From Oscillospiraceae bacterium (GTDB taxonomy: Bacteria; Bacillota; Clostridia; Oscillospirales; Ruminococcaceae): a DNA stretch of 7,606 bases. The notes beneath the pieces were generated by a model. The model saw only the letters and a program-made list of their open reading frames with translations, searched no databases and had not been told where the DNA came from. How positions within the stretch are numbered: position 1 is the first letter of the stretch; each line of letters begins with the position of its first letter. The stretch lies in assembly GCA_017828935.1 (NCBI GenBank), contig JAGAUG010000011.1:1-7606 (forward strand). The letters run 5' to 3'. The translations under genes and the position numbers were made by a program. Positions 1 to 6,941 of this stretch are shown here, piece after piece.

Positions 1-90
1 AATTTTTTAATTTTAATTTTTAGTTCTTTACAAAAAACTTTGTTGGCGAAAAATTCTGTAAATATTTTTATAAAATTTTCTAAGTCTTAG
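1..90 (+). CDS. Probable 3' end of a convergent plus-strand gene (partial, product unknown)
   Basis: Reading frame 1 of the plus strand is open from the window edge to a TAG stop at 88-90, giving 29 codons that end ...FIKFSKS. The other two plus frames are closed early (TAA at 8-10, TAG at 21-23). The stop lies inside the left arm of a palindrome at 82-110 that is followed on this strand by a run of T, as expected for a gene ending at a terminator. The translation is hydrophobic then basic and matches no family I recognise. Because the DNA is so AT-rich, a 29-codon open frame could be chance; the position of the stop in the hairpin is the stronger argument. The gene body lies outside the window. 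Confidence 0.35.
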   Translation, partial: NFLILIFSSLQKTLLAKNSVNIFIKFSKS

Positions 91-110
91 ATATAAATAT
101 TCTAAGACTT
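82..110. terminator. Bidirectional hairpin shared by two convergent stop codons
   Basis: The arms AAGTCTTAGA (82-91) and TCTAAGACTT (101-110) are perfect 10-bp inverse complements around a 9-nt AT loop. On the plus strand the stem is followed by T at 111-113, making five T in a row. On the minus strand it is followed by A, G and then an AT-rich tail with a T4 run, so termination should work best for plus-strand transcription and more weakly for addB. The addB stop (complement of 102-104) and the putative plus-strand stop (88-90) occupy mirror positions in the two arms. Confidence 0.6.
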
Positions 111-3100
111 TTTAATCCAATCTTCTGGAGGAGCTTCTAAAGTCTTTATTACTTTATCTTCGCCAGATCCAAAATTACAAATAGATTTATATTCGCAATA
201 ATCACAAACGTTTTTATATCTATTACTTTCGATTGGCCTAGCTAAAAATTTACCGTCAAAAATAGCGCTAGCCATCGAAAGTAATTTGTTTTTTATATAA
301 TTTTCTAACAAATCAAAACAAGACTTACTTAAAACAGACGATGTTTTTGATAAAGACAAATCTTTATTGAGTTTAACCGGCAAGAACTTAGCTTTTAAGT
401 CTTTTTTCAAATCTTTTTCCATCAAACTTAATATTTCTATATCGTCTATTAGAAGTCCATTTGAATTATAATTATAATCTAAATTATTTTTTGAATTTCT
501 TTCTAGAAAAACAATTTTCGGTTTTATAGACAAATATAAAACTCCAGCTGTCTCAAAAACTAAATTATTATTTAAATAATAATTTTTTATTATAAATAAA
601 TATAATAACATTTGCATATTAAGTCCAAAATATACGTCGTCTAAACAAAAATCTTTATTACCAGACTTATAATCAATAACTCTTATGTATTTTTTATTAT
701 CGCTTTCACAAAAATCAACTCTATCTATCTTTCCTGAGACAACAATCGTTTCTCCGGTTTTAAGATTTAAATATAGCGGTTTTATGTTTGAATTTTCAGA
801 TATTTCTAGCTCAAATTTTTTAGCTTTAAAACTAGACCCAGCCTGTTCTGTATTTATATAATTAACAAGATTAAAAACGTCTTCAACAAGTTGATTAGAA
901 ATATATTGATTTTTATTATTATAAACAATATGTTTCCCCATTGTTTTGTTTACATAATCTTTAATTAGATTCGAAATTTTATCTTTTGCATTTTCTAAAT
1001 TTAATTTATCTTGATTTTCTAAAATTTGTTTTAATAAATAATGTAAAACTACACCCTGTTCTAGATTACTAAAATCAACTTTTTTTATATTTCTTATTTT
1101 AAATATATCGCTAAATAAAAATTTAAAACTACAAATATGATATCTTTCGACAGACGACGGAGAAATATTTAACTTGTTTTTTAAAAAATTTTTCAAAAGA
1201 CTTTTATTTATAATATTAAAATCTTTTTTGTTATTTAATCTTTCTAGTCTATTTATTTTATCTTTGAATTCTATATCGTTTTTTAGGTATTCTCTAACAG
1301 ATATTAATTCTTGTGTATTATTATTAAAATTTTTACAAATATAATTATATGCCGTCTGTTTGTTTTGAACAAAAATCATATTTGAATCATCTATTTTTTT
1401 TATTTTTAAATTTTTAAATAAAAACTCGATTTGATTTATAAAAAAAGCTTTAGGTAATATTTTTGAATCTATATTATATTTATAATAAGACAAAAATACT
1501 TTCTCAGAAGCGCATGTGATTGATTTATAAATATAATATCGTTCGGTTAAAGATATTTCGATGTTATTATAATAATTATATAAATTTAGACCAATATCGA
1601 CAAGATTTTTATTTTCTAAGCTCGAAAAAACTGGTGTGTTTTGAGAAACTTTGGGAAAGCTCCCTTGATTTAAACCGATAACAAAAACCGCTCTTGCGTT
1701 CGACGTTATCATATGATCAGCTTGAGTAATAATAACTTGATCGAGCGTTTGAGGGACTGAGCCTAAATCAAAATTTGAAATCGAAATACTAAATAAATTT
1801 ATAAACTCTTTTAGAGATATAATTTTTTCGCCAACTATATCTGTTATATCGTCGAAAATTTCAATTAGCCCGTCCCAAACTTTTATATTTTCTTGTATAA
1901 AAACAATATCTTGATTATTTTGATTTATAAAATTTCTTAGTTGTTCGTCGATTTTCAAATCTATTAAATATTCATATATAATTTTTACAAATTCTTTACC
2001 TGTATTTTTTTTGTTTAATTTTTGTTTTAAATTTATTAAAATCTCGACAATCTTTTTTCTAATATTATTTATTTCAGCTAATAAAATTTTATCTTCTGAA
2101 GTAAAAATTTCTGAAAAGCCTCTAGGGTTAAAACTAAAATCCTCTAGCCAAAGATCTTTGTCGATATTCCAAATATCACAGTAAATTTCTAATTTAGAAA
2201 TAATTTCAAAATCAAAATCAAAAAAATCAGTCTTAAGAAGTTTTAAAATAAAAATCGTTTTTAAATTAGAGTTAACAGCTTCGAGTAGCGCTAAAACAAA
2301 AATAATTAGCCTTTGGTCTTTTATTAGTTTCCGTTCGTCTAAAAAATAAGGAATCTCATAAATTTTAAATATATAATCTATATAAGATCTATATAAATTT
2401 AAATCTCTAGTTATAATTAAAACCTGGTTAAATTTAAAATTATTTTTTTTAATAAGATCCGATATTTGAGCTGCAATAAACTCTATTTCTTGACTTTTAG
2501 TTTGAAACTCAAAAATATTAAAATCATCTTGAGTTGACCAATCAAAATTATTGTCTTTTATTTTTTTTGAATTTAAAATATCACATATATTTTTTTCGAG
2601 CAACATAAGAGCTTGGTTTTTAAATCTAAAATTTTTATTTAAATATATTATTGGCGCTATTTTTATATTATTTTTATTAGCTATCTCTAAAAATTTATTT
2701 TTAGTTTGGAATATTAAATTAAAAATATTATTATTATTTATATTATTTTTATTATTTAAACACAAAGTCAAATAAACATCTTCGCTTTGAGAAACAACTT
2801 TTTCTAGTATATTATATTCGCTATTAGTAAACGATTTAAAACCATCTATATAAACTATATAATTTTTAAAAAAATCTGATTTTTCTAATTTTTGATATGC
2901 TAAGTTTATTATGTCGCTATTATCTATATATTTTTTATTAATTTTATCTTCAAAATTTTTATAAATCAAATAAATATCTTCTAGTTTGGCCGATAATAAT
3001 TTGTTTTTTGTTATTTCACTAAAATACAAAATTCTTTCGCAAGAAATATTATTATTTTTTAATATATTAAAAAATAATAATATTTCTTTAACAAAATATT

Positions 3101-3449
3101 CGTTAGAAACTTGTCTTTTATAAACTTTTAAATTATTTTTAATTTCAAATAAAACTATGTTTAATATTATATTATTTTTGACGTCGCTAAGTGTTTTTTT
3201 TGTAAGTCCACCAAGTTCTCTTAAAATAATATTAGAGAGTCTTTTAAAATTAACGACTTCGATATTTGTTGTTCTATAATTTTTTTGAAGCTTACAAAAC
3301 ATTTTTTCTGATTCAAAAGACACTTGTTCTGGAACTAAAATAATAATTTTTTTTTCTTCAAATTTTTTTTCTAAAATATTTTTAGAAATATGATTCCATA
3401 TATAGGATGTCTTTCCGTAACCAGATAATCCTTCTATAATATGAAGCAT
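102..3449 (-). CDS. addB: AddB: ATP-dependent helicase/nuclease subunit B of the AddAB double-strand break repair enzyme
   Basis: AddB partners AddA to resect double-strand DNA ends for RecA-dependent repair in Firmicutes. It supplies one nuclease domain and a Chi-scanning, inactivated helicase-like region. The 1115-residue length is close to the family's usual size of about 1150. Visible motifs, in order, are a Walker A loop GLSGYGKT (residues 7-14), LVPEQVSFESEK near residue 40, and FVIGLNQGSFP (589-599). The RecB-like nuclease domain has His803, IDRVD (908-912) and IDYKSG (925-930, Asp926 and Lys928 presumed catalytic). Four cysteines for the 4Fe-4S cluster are present: Cys773, then Cys1082, Cys1085 and Cys1091 in the family's CX2CX5C spacing. 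The start is preceded by GTGGAGAT, with GGAG 13 nt upstream of ATG, which is rather long. The gene has its own promoter. No addA start is visible in the 101 bases downstream. Composition is extremely AT-rich, with an Asn-rich stretch around residues 230-245. Confidence 0.95.
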   Translation of the reverse strand: MLHIIEGLSGYGKTSYIWNHISKNILEKKFEEKKIIILVPEQVSFESEKMFCKLQKNYRTTNIEVVNFKRLSNIILRELGGLTKKTLSDVKNNIILNIVLFEIKNNLKVYKRQVSNEYFVKEILLFFNILKNNNISCERILYFSEITKNKLLSAKLEDIYLIYKNFEDKINKKYIDNSDIINLAYQKLEKSDFFKNYIVYIDGFKSFTNSEYNILEKVVSQSEDVYLTLCLNNKNNINNNNIFNLIFQTKNKFLEIANKNNIKIAPIIYLNKNFRFKNQALMLLEKNICDILNSKKIKDNNFDWSTQDDFNIFEFQTKSQEIEFIAAQISDLIKKNNFKFNQVLIITRDLNLYRSYIDYIFKIYEIPYFLDERKLIKDQRLIIFVLALLEAVNSNLKTIFILKLLKTDFFDFDFEIISKLEIYCDIWNIDKDLWLEDFSFNPRGFSEIFTSEDKILLAEINNIRKKIVEILINLKQKLNKKNTGKEFVKIIYEYLIDLKIDEQLRNFINQNNQDIVFIQENIKVWDGLIEIFDDITDIVGEKIISLKEFINLFSISISNFDLGSVPQTLDQVIITQADHMITSNARAVFVIGLNQGSFPKVSQNTPVFSSLENKNLVDIGLNLYNYYNNIEISLTERYYIYKSITCASEKVFLSYYKYNIDSKILPKAFFINQIEFLFKNLKIKKIDDSNMIFVQNKQTAYNYICKNFNNNTQELISVREYLKNDIEFKDKINRLERLNNKKDFNIINKSLLKNFLKNKLNISPSSVERYHICSFKFLFSDIFKIRNIKKVDFSNLEQGVVLHYLLKQILENQDKLNLENAKDKISNLIKDYVNKTMGKHIVYNNKNQYISNQLVEDVFNLVNYINTEQAGSSFKAKKFELEISENSNIKPLYLNLKTGETIVVSGKIDRVDFCESDNKKYIRVIDYKSGNKDFCLDDVYFGLNMQMLLYLFIIKNYYLNNNLVFETAGVLYLSIKPKIVFLERNSKNNLDYNYNSNGLLIDDIEILSLMEKDLKKDLKAKFLPVKLNKDLSLSKTSSVLSKSCFDLLENYIKNKLLSMASAIFDGKFLARPIESNRYKNVCDYCEYKSICNFGSGEDKVIKTLEAPPEDWIKKS

Positions 3450-3496
3450 TTTATAAGTATATCTCCACGTTTTTTAATTTTATTTTAATAAAAATT

Positions 3497-3525
3497 ATTA
3501 TAGCATATATATATTTTTTTTTCAA
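3497..3525 (-). promoter_or_regulatory. Strong sigma-A-type promoter of addB
   Basis: On the minus strand, TTGAAA (complement of 3520-3525) is separated by exactly 17 nt from TATAAT (complement of 3497-3502). A TG one base before the -10 (TGCTATAAT) makes it an extended -10. The expected transcription start near 3490 gives a leader of about 40 nt. The -35 begins eight bases past the terminator stem of the upstream lipoprotein operon, so addB is probably an independent unit. Confidence 0.8.
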
Positions 3526-3532
3526 ATAATAA

Positions 3533-3563
3533 CCTGCACTAAAAATAATTCTTTTAGTGCAGG
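3533..3563 (-). terminator. Intrinsic terminator of the lipoprotein gene pair
   Basis: A perfect 12-bp stem, CCTGCACTAAAA (3533-3544) with TTTTAGTGCAGG (3552-3563), encloses a 7-nt loop. It begins 8 nt past the TAA stop of the downstream lipoprotein gene. On the minus strand it is followed by TTATTATTTG, an interrupted but T-rich tail. The stem is GC-rich for this genome, which supports a real terminator. Confidence 0.85.
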
Positions 3564-3571
3564 ATCATATT

Positions 3572-4831
3572 TTAATCTTTTGTGTTTTTAATTTTGTCAA
3601 TTAAATCATTATTAGCTTTTATAACAACTGGTTTTATATCAATAGGATGAAGATCTACTTTATCACCTAAACTAAAATAACTACAAATTGATTTTCCTAA
3701 ACTTGATCTTAACTCTGATGAGGCGTTTTCATCCACCAAGAAACCAACAGTATCAAACTTACAACCTTTAAATGCTTTAGAATCAGCGTACCTCAAGTTT
3801 TGTTTATATTTTGATAAAGTATTAATATCCTTGGTAAAAGCAAAACATATATTCTTAGCTGCAACACAGTTATAAAACGCTCCATTACCAATCCCTTCAG
3901 AAACTTTGTTAATCAACGATGACGTAAACCACAAAGCATTCTCACAATTAAAACTAGTTAATTTTTTGCAATTTTGGAAGGCACTTGGTCCTATTTCCAC
4001 AATAGACTCAGAAACATTTACAGACTCTAAATTGCTACAGTTTAAAAAAGCTGAAGCTTTTATCTTAGTAACAAATTTCGAAGAAACTTCTTTTAATTGT
4101 TTACACCCCATAAAAGCAAATTCTTTAAAATACGAAATTCTATATAGTTTTGGTTTTCCTTTTATCATCATCCTTACAATATCATAATTAAATTCTGTTA
4201 TTTTTTTGTTGTTACATTTAATTAGAGCTGCATTGTGTACTTCTTCTTCGCGCCACCCGGCAGCAATAGGTTCAAATTCCCAGGTTCCTGAATTGTCCTC
4301 TGTAAGATCTAAAACGTTCATCTCATTTCCTTCAGCATCTTTTTCAACATCTTCTTCAACATCTCCAATAATCGTAGTTGGAACAATCAACTCACCTCTA
4401 GCTATTAATTCTTCTCTCTCTTTTAGTTTTTCTTCTAGCTCAGGTAACACATTTTCAGCATAATAATCTTTATTTCTTCTCAATCCTAATATTGTTTCTT
4501 TTACCTCTTCTATAGAAAAATCAGGATGAGTCTCTAATAATTCTCTTATTAATTTTTCCTCTTCTGAATCTAAAGCTTGTTTTTCTTTAGCTTTTAAACT
4601 TTTATCTTCGCTTAATTGTCTATTTGTTTCGTCTATTATGGATCGTGTTTGCTCACTAATTAATTTATTATCTTCTGTTTCTTCAACGTTTACTTCATCC
4701 GACATAGACAATTGCCCATATTCTCCCTGGCTTTTTGTTCCAGATTTTTGACAACCACTAATTAACAAAGTAGCTGCAATAAAAGCAATTAAACTCAACT
4801 TAATATTATTTTTAAACTCTTTTTTTTCCAT
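3572..4831 (-). CDS. BspA-like leucine-rich-repeat lipoprotein with charged helical spacer (downstream paralog)
   Basis: This is a predicted surface lipoprotein of 419 residues. The signal peptide MEKKEFKNNIK, hydrophobic core and lipobox ISGC put the lipidated cysteine at 27. Next come a short GQLSM motif (39-43) and a highly charged, Glu/Lys-rich, probably helical or coiled-coil segment (about 55-145). An acidic stretch leads to VLDLT (173-177). The C-terminal half carries five AFxxC repeat units, starting at Ala239, 261, 284, 318 and 353, typical of degenerate LRR_5/BspA-type repeats. Such repeats generally mediate adhesion or protein binding; the ligand here is unknown. The start is fixed by AAGGAG, with GGAG 9 nt upstream of ATG; an ATG five bases further upstream is out of frame. 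It lies 88 bp after its paralog with no convincing terminator or promoter between, so co-transcription is likely. The two proteins differ mainly in this one's longer spacer. No catalytic domain is visible. Confidence 0.85.
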   Translation of the reverse strand: MEKKEFKNNIKLSLIAFIAATLLISGCQKSGTKSQGEYGQLSMSDEVNVEETEDNKLISEQTRSIIDETNRQLSEDKSLKAKEKQALDSEEEKLIRELLETHPDFSIEEVKETILGLRRNKDYYAENVLPELEEKLKEREELIARGELIVPTTIIGDVEEDVEKDAEGNEMNVLDLTEDNSGTWEFEPIAAGWREEEVHNAALIKCNNKKITEFNYDIVRMMIKGKPKLYRISYFKEFAFMGCKQLKEVSSKFVTKIKASAFLNCSNLESVNVSESIVEIGPSAFQNCKKLTSFNCENALWFTSSLINKVSEGIGNGAFYNCVAAKNICFAFTKDINTLSKYKQNLRYADSKAFKGCKFDTVGFLVDENASSELRSSLGKSICSYFSLGDKVDLHPIDIKPVVIKANNDLIDKIKNTKD

Positions 4832-4844
4832 AACATAACTCTCC
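4750..4844 (-). repeat. Copy 1 of the duplicated RBS and signal-peptide segment
   Basis: This 95-nt stretch covers the ribosome binding site, start codon and signal-peptide codons of the downstream lipoprotein gene. It aligns without gaps to 5846-5940, with about ten mismatches by eye. The last 35 positions (4810-4844), from codon 7 back through the ribosome binding site, are identical in both copies. Similarity stops abruptly upstream of 4844. This indicates tandem gene duplication or later gene conversion. Confidence 0.8.
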
Positions 4845-4919
4845 TTTTTAATTTTAAAATTTTTTTTAATTTTAAATTTTAATAATATTTATTTTTTATA
4901 TAGCCAACATCGATGTTTC

Positions 4920-5927
4920 CTAATTTTCTTCAATTTCAATAGCTCTTATCGTATAAGCATATATGTCATTTCCAAAATTAAAATGCTTATAAATTATGTC
5001 TCCTAATCCCATTTCGTCATCAACATCATTTTCTGCAACAGTGTAACTTAGCGATACAATACCACTACAACTTTTAAATGCTCCCGCATTAATCTTTTCC
5101 AAGTTTTTTACGTACCGATCTTTGTCATCCATATCTTTATTAAAATAAAAACACAAATTTTCTATAGATTTACAACCAGCAAACGCACCGTTTCCTACAC
5201 CGGATGATTGATTTGAAATTAAAGATACTGGCAACCAAACATATGTGTACCCACTTGGATCAACATCAAAATTGAACTTCGCTAACTTCTCACACTTATT
5301 AAAAGCCTCGGATCCTATCTCCGTAATCGTTCTTGCAACCCTTACTGATTCCAGCGATGAACACCATGAAAAAGCAGAAGGTCCTATACTAGTAACATAT
5401 TGAGAATGGAATTTTTTTAAACTTTTACATCTTGCAAAAGCTGAAGCCCTAACACCTACGATTTCAAAATCTTTATCTTTTTTATCTTTAGGATCTTCAG
5501 TTTTTATTACGTCGTAATCAAACTCTTCTATTTCATTATCATTACATTGTTTTATAGCTACTTTGTTTTCACCAAGAAATTCAAGATTAAAACTATCTAT
5601 ATTTAATGATTTATTTTGCTCTGTATTATTCTTTGTTAAATCTAACACTATATTATCTCTAACCAACGGTTGCTCATTAAATATTATTTCTTCAGCCTCT
5701 TCATAATTCATTTCTGAATCCATCGACAATTGACCAGATGTGTTATCTTCGAAATCTTCAACACTATCAAAATCTTCTGGAATCTCCTCTATTTCTTGTT
5801 CTACAATCGGTTGAACAGTAGAATCTTCTTTTAGTTTAGATTGTTGACAACCACTTAACAACAAAGTAGTCGCAATAAAAGCAATTAACCCAAATTTAAT
5901 ATTACTTTTAAACTCTTTTTTTTCCAT
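4920..5927 (-). CDS. BspA-like leucine-rich-repeat lipoprotein (upstream paralog)
   Basis: This is a predicted surface lipoprotein of 335 residues, paralogous to the gene just downstream. The signal peptide MEKKEFKSNIK and lipobox LSGC give a lipidated Cys27. A short acidic linker follows (about 33-62), then GQLSM (65-69), VLDLT (94-98) and a conserved patch with IKQCN and EFDYD (125-139). Five AFxxC units start at Ala163, 185, 208, 248 and 283. The first three are spaced 22-23 residues apart, the LRR_5/BspA period; the last two are spaced 40 and 35, so they contain insertions. The known role of such domains is ligand or surface binding; a specific target cannot be inferred. The start follows GAAGGGAGAG at good spacing. 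It is the first gene of the probable two-gene operon, with a strong promoter about 150 bp upstream. After the TAG stop, a loop-free palindrome (4906-4917) is too weak to be a convincing terminator, so read-through is expected. Confidence 0.85.
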   Translation of the reverse strand: MEKKEFKSNIKFGLIAFIATTLLLSGCQQSKLKEDSTVQPIVEQEIEEIPEDFDSVEDFEDNTSGQLSMDSEMNYEEAEEIIFNEQPLVRDNIVLDLTKNNTEQNKSLNIDSFNLEFLGENKVAIKQCNDNEIEEFDYDVIKTEDPKDKKDKDFEIVGVRASAFARCKSLKKFHSQYVTSIGPSAFSWCSSLESVRVARTITEIGSEAFNKCEKLAKFNFDVDPSGYTYVWLPVSLISNQSSGVGNGAFAGCKSIENLCFYFNKDMDDKDRYVKNLEKINAGAFKSCSGIVSLSYTVAENDVDDEMGLGDIIYKHFNFGNDIYAYTIRAIEIEEN

Positions 5928-5940
5928 AACATAACTCTCC
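5846..5940 (-). repeat. Copy 2 of the duplicated RBS and signal-peptide segment
   Basis: This is the partner of 4750-4844, covering the ribosome binding site, start codon and signal peptide of the upstream lipoprotein gene. Positions 5906-5940 are identical to 4810-4844. Beyond 5940 the two leaders differ completely, so only the translation-initiation region is shared, not the promoter. Confidence 0.8.
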
Positions 5941-6020
5941 CTTCAAAATATAAAAATTATTATATTTTTAAAACTAAATTAAAATTAAAAAATAAAGCAA
6001 GATAAGTACTAAAACCTACT

Positions 6021-6084
6021 ATTAAATTATATCGTATCCAAAATGTAATTTTCTCACAAAACCATGTGTTAATTAAATTATATC
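6021..6084 (-). promoter_or_regulatory. Direct repeat of a 13-nt -10-like element in the lipoprotein operon leader
   Basis: The 13-mer ATTAAATTATATC occurs at 6021-6033 and again at 6072-6084. Read on the minus strand each copy is GATATAATTTAAT and contains TATAAT. The upstream copy is the -10 of the strong promoter. The downstream copy (TATAAT at 6026-6031) has no recognisable -35 at 16-18 nt, so it may be a secondary start, an activator-dependent promoter or a chance repeat. A third TATAAT at 5959-5964 also lacks a -35. Confidence 0.35.
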
Positions 6085-6105
6085 ACATTGATTAATATAA
6101 ATCAA
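6077..6105 (-). promoter_or_regulatory. Main promoter of the lipoprotein pair, with an inverted repeat over the -35
   Basis: On the minus strand, TTGATT (complement of 6100-6105) is 17 nt from TATAAT (complement of 6077-6082), with a TG one base upstream of the -10 (TGATATAAT). This gives a leader of about 140 nt. The -35 hexamer is also the left arm of TTGATT-N6-AATCAA (6088-6105), an inverted repeat placed where a repressor could block RNA polymerase. The promoter call is firm; the operator is a guess. Confidence 0.75.
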
Positions 6106-6173
6106 GTCTTTTTTTAAAAAAAATTGTTATTTTTTTATAAAAAATAATATTTTTTGTTTTGCAAAAAATTTAT

Positions 6174-6203
6174 GGCCTTCAAACGCCAAATAACGCGAAG
6201 GCC
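6174..6203 (-). terminator. Intrinsic terminator of spoVT
   Basis: GGCCTTC (6174-6180) pairs with GAAGGCC (6197-6203) around a 16-nt loop, about 37 nt after the spoVT stop. On the minus strand the stem is followed by ATAAATTTTTTG, a good T tract. The loop contains two direct copies of a GCGTT-type motif that do not pair with each other. The region from here to 5928 holds no gene, only the lipoprotein promoter and leader plus very AT-rich DNA. Confidence 0.8.
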
Positions 6204-6240
6204 TATATCAAAAAATATATATTATTAACAAAACCAAAAA

Positions 6241-6780
6241 TTACTCTTCCATCTGACGTGCCAAAAAATCAGCAGCAACTTCTATAAGTTTTATATCTGT
6301 TTCAGATATATTTTTATTAAGATCGTTGTCGACAAACATTATTATACCCGTAAAATCTCCAGAAGATATAATAGGTGCTGCTACTAAACAATATTTATCG
6401 ACCCCTTCTATTGGCTGTAAAGAAGAGCCATTTTTATTATAAACATAAGTTGATCGAGTTTCAATTATATCTTCTAACGAAGAAGAAACTCGTCTTTCTA
6501 ATAATTCTCTTTTTGGTGTTCCTGCTACAGAAATAACGTGATCTTTATCACAAACAATAACACAATGTCCAGACGTTTTATTTAAAATTTCTGCGTATTG
6601 ATTAATAAACAGCGTTAACTCCCCTATTTGAGAATATTTTTTAAATATAACCTCTCCGTTATTATCAGTATATATTTCTAGAGGATCTCCCTCTCGTATT
6701 CTCATCGTTCGTCTTATTTCTTTTGGAATCACCACTCTACCTAAATCGTCAATTCTTCTTACAATTCCTGTTGCTTTCAT
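6241..6780 (-). CDS. spoVT: SpoVT: stage V sporulation protein T, AbrB-family regulator with a GAF domain
   Basis: SpoVT is a DNA-binding regulator that, in Bacillus, tunes sigma-G-dependent gene expression in the forespore. Residues 1-50 are a swapped-hairpin AbrB domain with the hallmark RRIDDLGRVVIPKEIRRT (8-25) and IREGDPLEIY; the charged Arg and Lys residues make the DNA contacts in this family. A linker helix leads to a GAF-like sensor domain (about 60-179) containing CVIVCDKDHVISVAG, and the protein ends in FLARQMEE as family members do. The length of 179 residues matches the usual 178 or so, so the gene is intact. The start is certain: AAAGGAGG lies 11 nt before ATG and the N-terminus is the family's own. 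It is flanked by a terminator on both sides, so it is probably monocistronic. Its presence indicates a spore-former. The ligand of the GAF domain is not known. Confidence 0.95.
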   Translation of the reverse strand: MKATGIVRRIDDLGRVVIPKEIRRTMRIREGDPLEIYTDNNGEVIFKKYSQIGELTLFINQYAEILNKTSGHCVIVCDKDHVISVAGTPKRELLERRVSSSLEDIIETRSTYVYNKNGSSLQPIEGVDKYCLVAAPIISSGDFTGIIMFVDNDLNKNISETDIKLIEVAADFLARQMEE

Positions 6781-6813
6781 CTATTACAGGGCCTCCTTTA
6801 AATTAATATAAAA

Positions 6814-6843
6814 AATATATTTAAATCCAGATTACATATTCAA
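6814..6843 (-). promoter_or_regulatory. Candidate promoter of spoVT (tentative)
   Basis: On the minus strand, TTGAAT (complement of 6838-6843) is 18 nt from TATATT (complement of 6814-6819), ending about 14 nt upstream of the ribosome binding site. The same bases include GAATA followed after 17 nt by TATATTT, which loosely resembles a sigma-G promoter, the form expected for spoVT in Bacillus. A further sigma-G-like pair, GAATA (6880-6884) and AATAATA (6855-6861), lies upstream. The DNA is so AT-rich that none of these is decisive. No gene is seen in 6800-6941. Confidence 0.3.
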
Positions 6844-6941
6844 TATTATATATATATTATTTGCAAAAATATATAATCATATTCCTGAATAAATGTTTAA
6901 TATTACAACAAATACTGGAAGAAAAATTATATAATAAATTT

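Noticed and set aside
791..805. CodY-like match AATTTTCAGATATTT inside addB
   Set aside because: It is not palindromic, lies deep in coding sequence and is best explained by base composition. It serves as a caution for the intergenic site.
2551..2775. Open plus-strand frame of 74 codons
   Set aside because: It is wholly opposite addB, consists of Phe, Leu, Ile and Lys as expected from the complement of AT-rich coding DNA, and has no ribosome binding site.
3906..4463. Two open plus-strand frames opposite the downstream lipoprotein gene (3906-4187 and 4206-4463)
   Set aside because: Both are antisense shadows of a well supported gene; the Ser-rich second one is the complement of the Glu/Lys-rich spacer codons.
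4845..4919. Possible internal promoter (TTGGCT-N17-TATTAA) or terminator between the two lipoprotein genes
   Set aside because: The -10 is poor, the palindrome AACATCGATGTT (4906-4917) has no loop and only weak pairing, and the rest is plain AT-rich DNA. Co-transcription is the simpler reading.
6111..6150. AT-only hairpin TTATTTTTT / AAAAAATAA downstream of spoVT
   Set aside because: It consists only of A and T in a low-complexity stretch after an adequate GC-containing terminator, and has no independent support.
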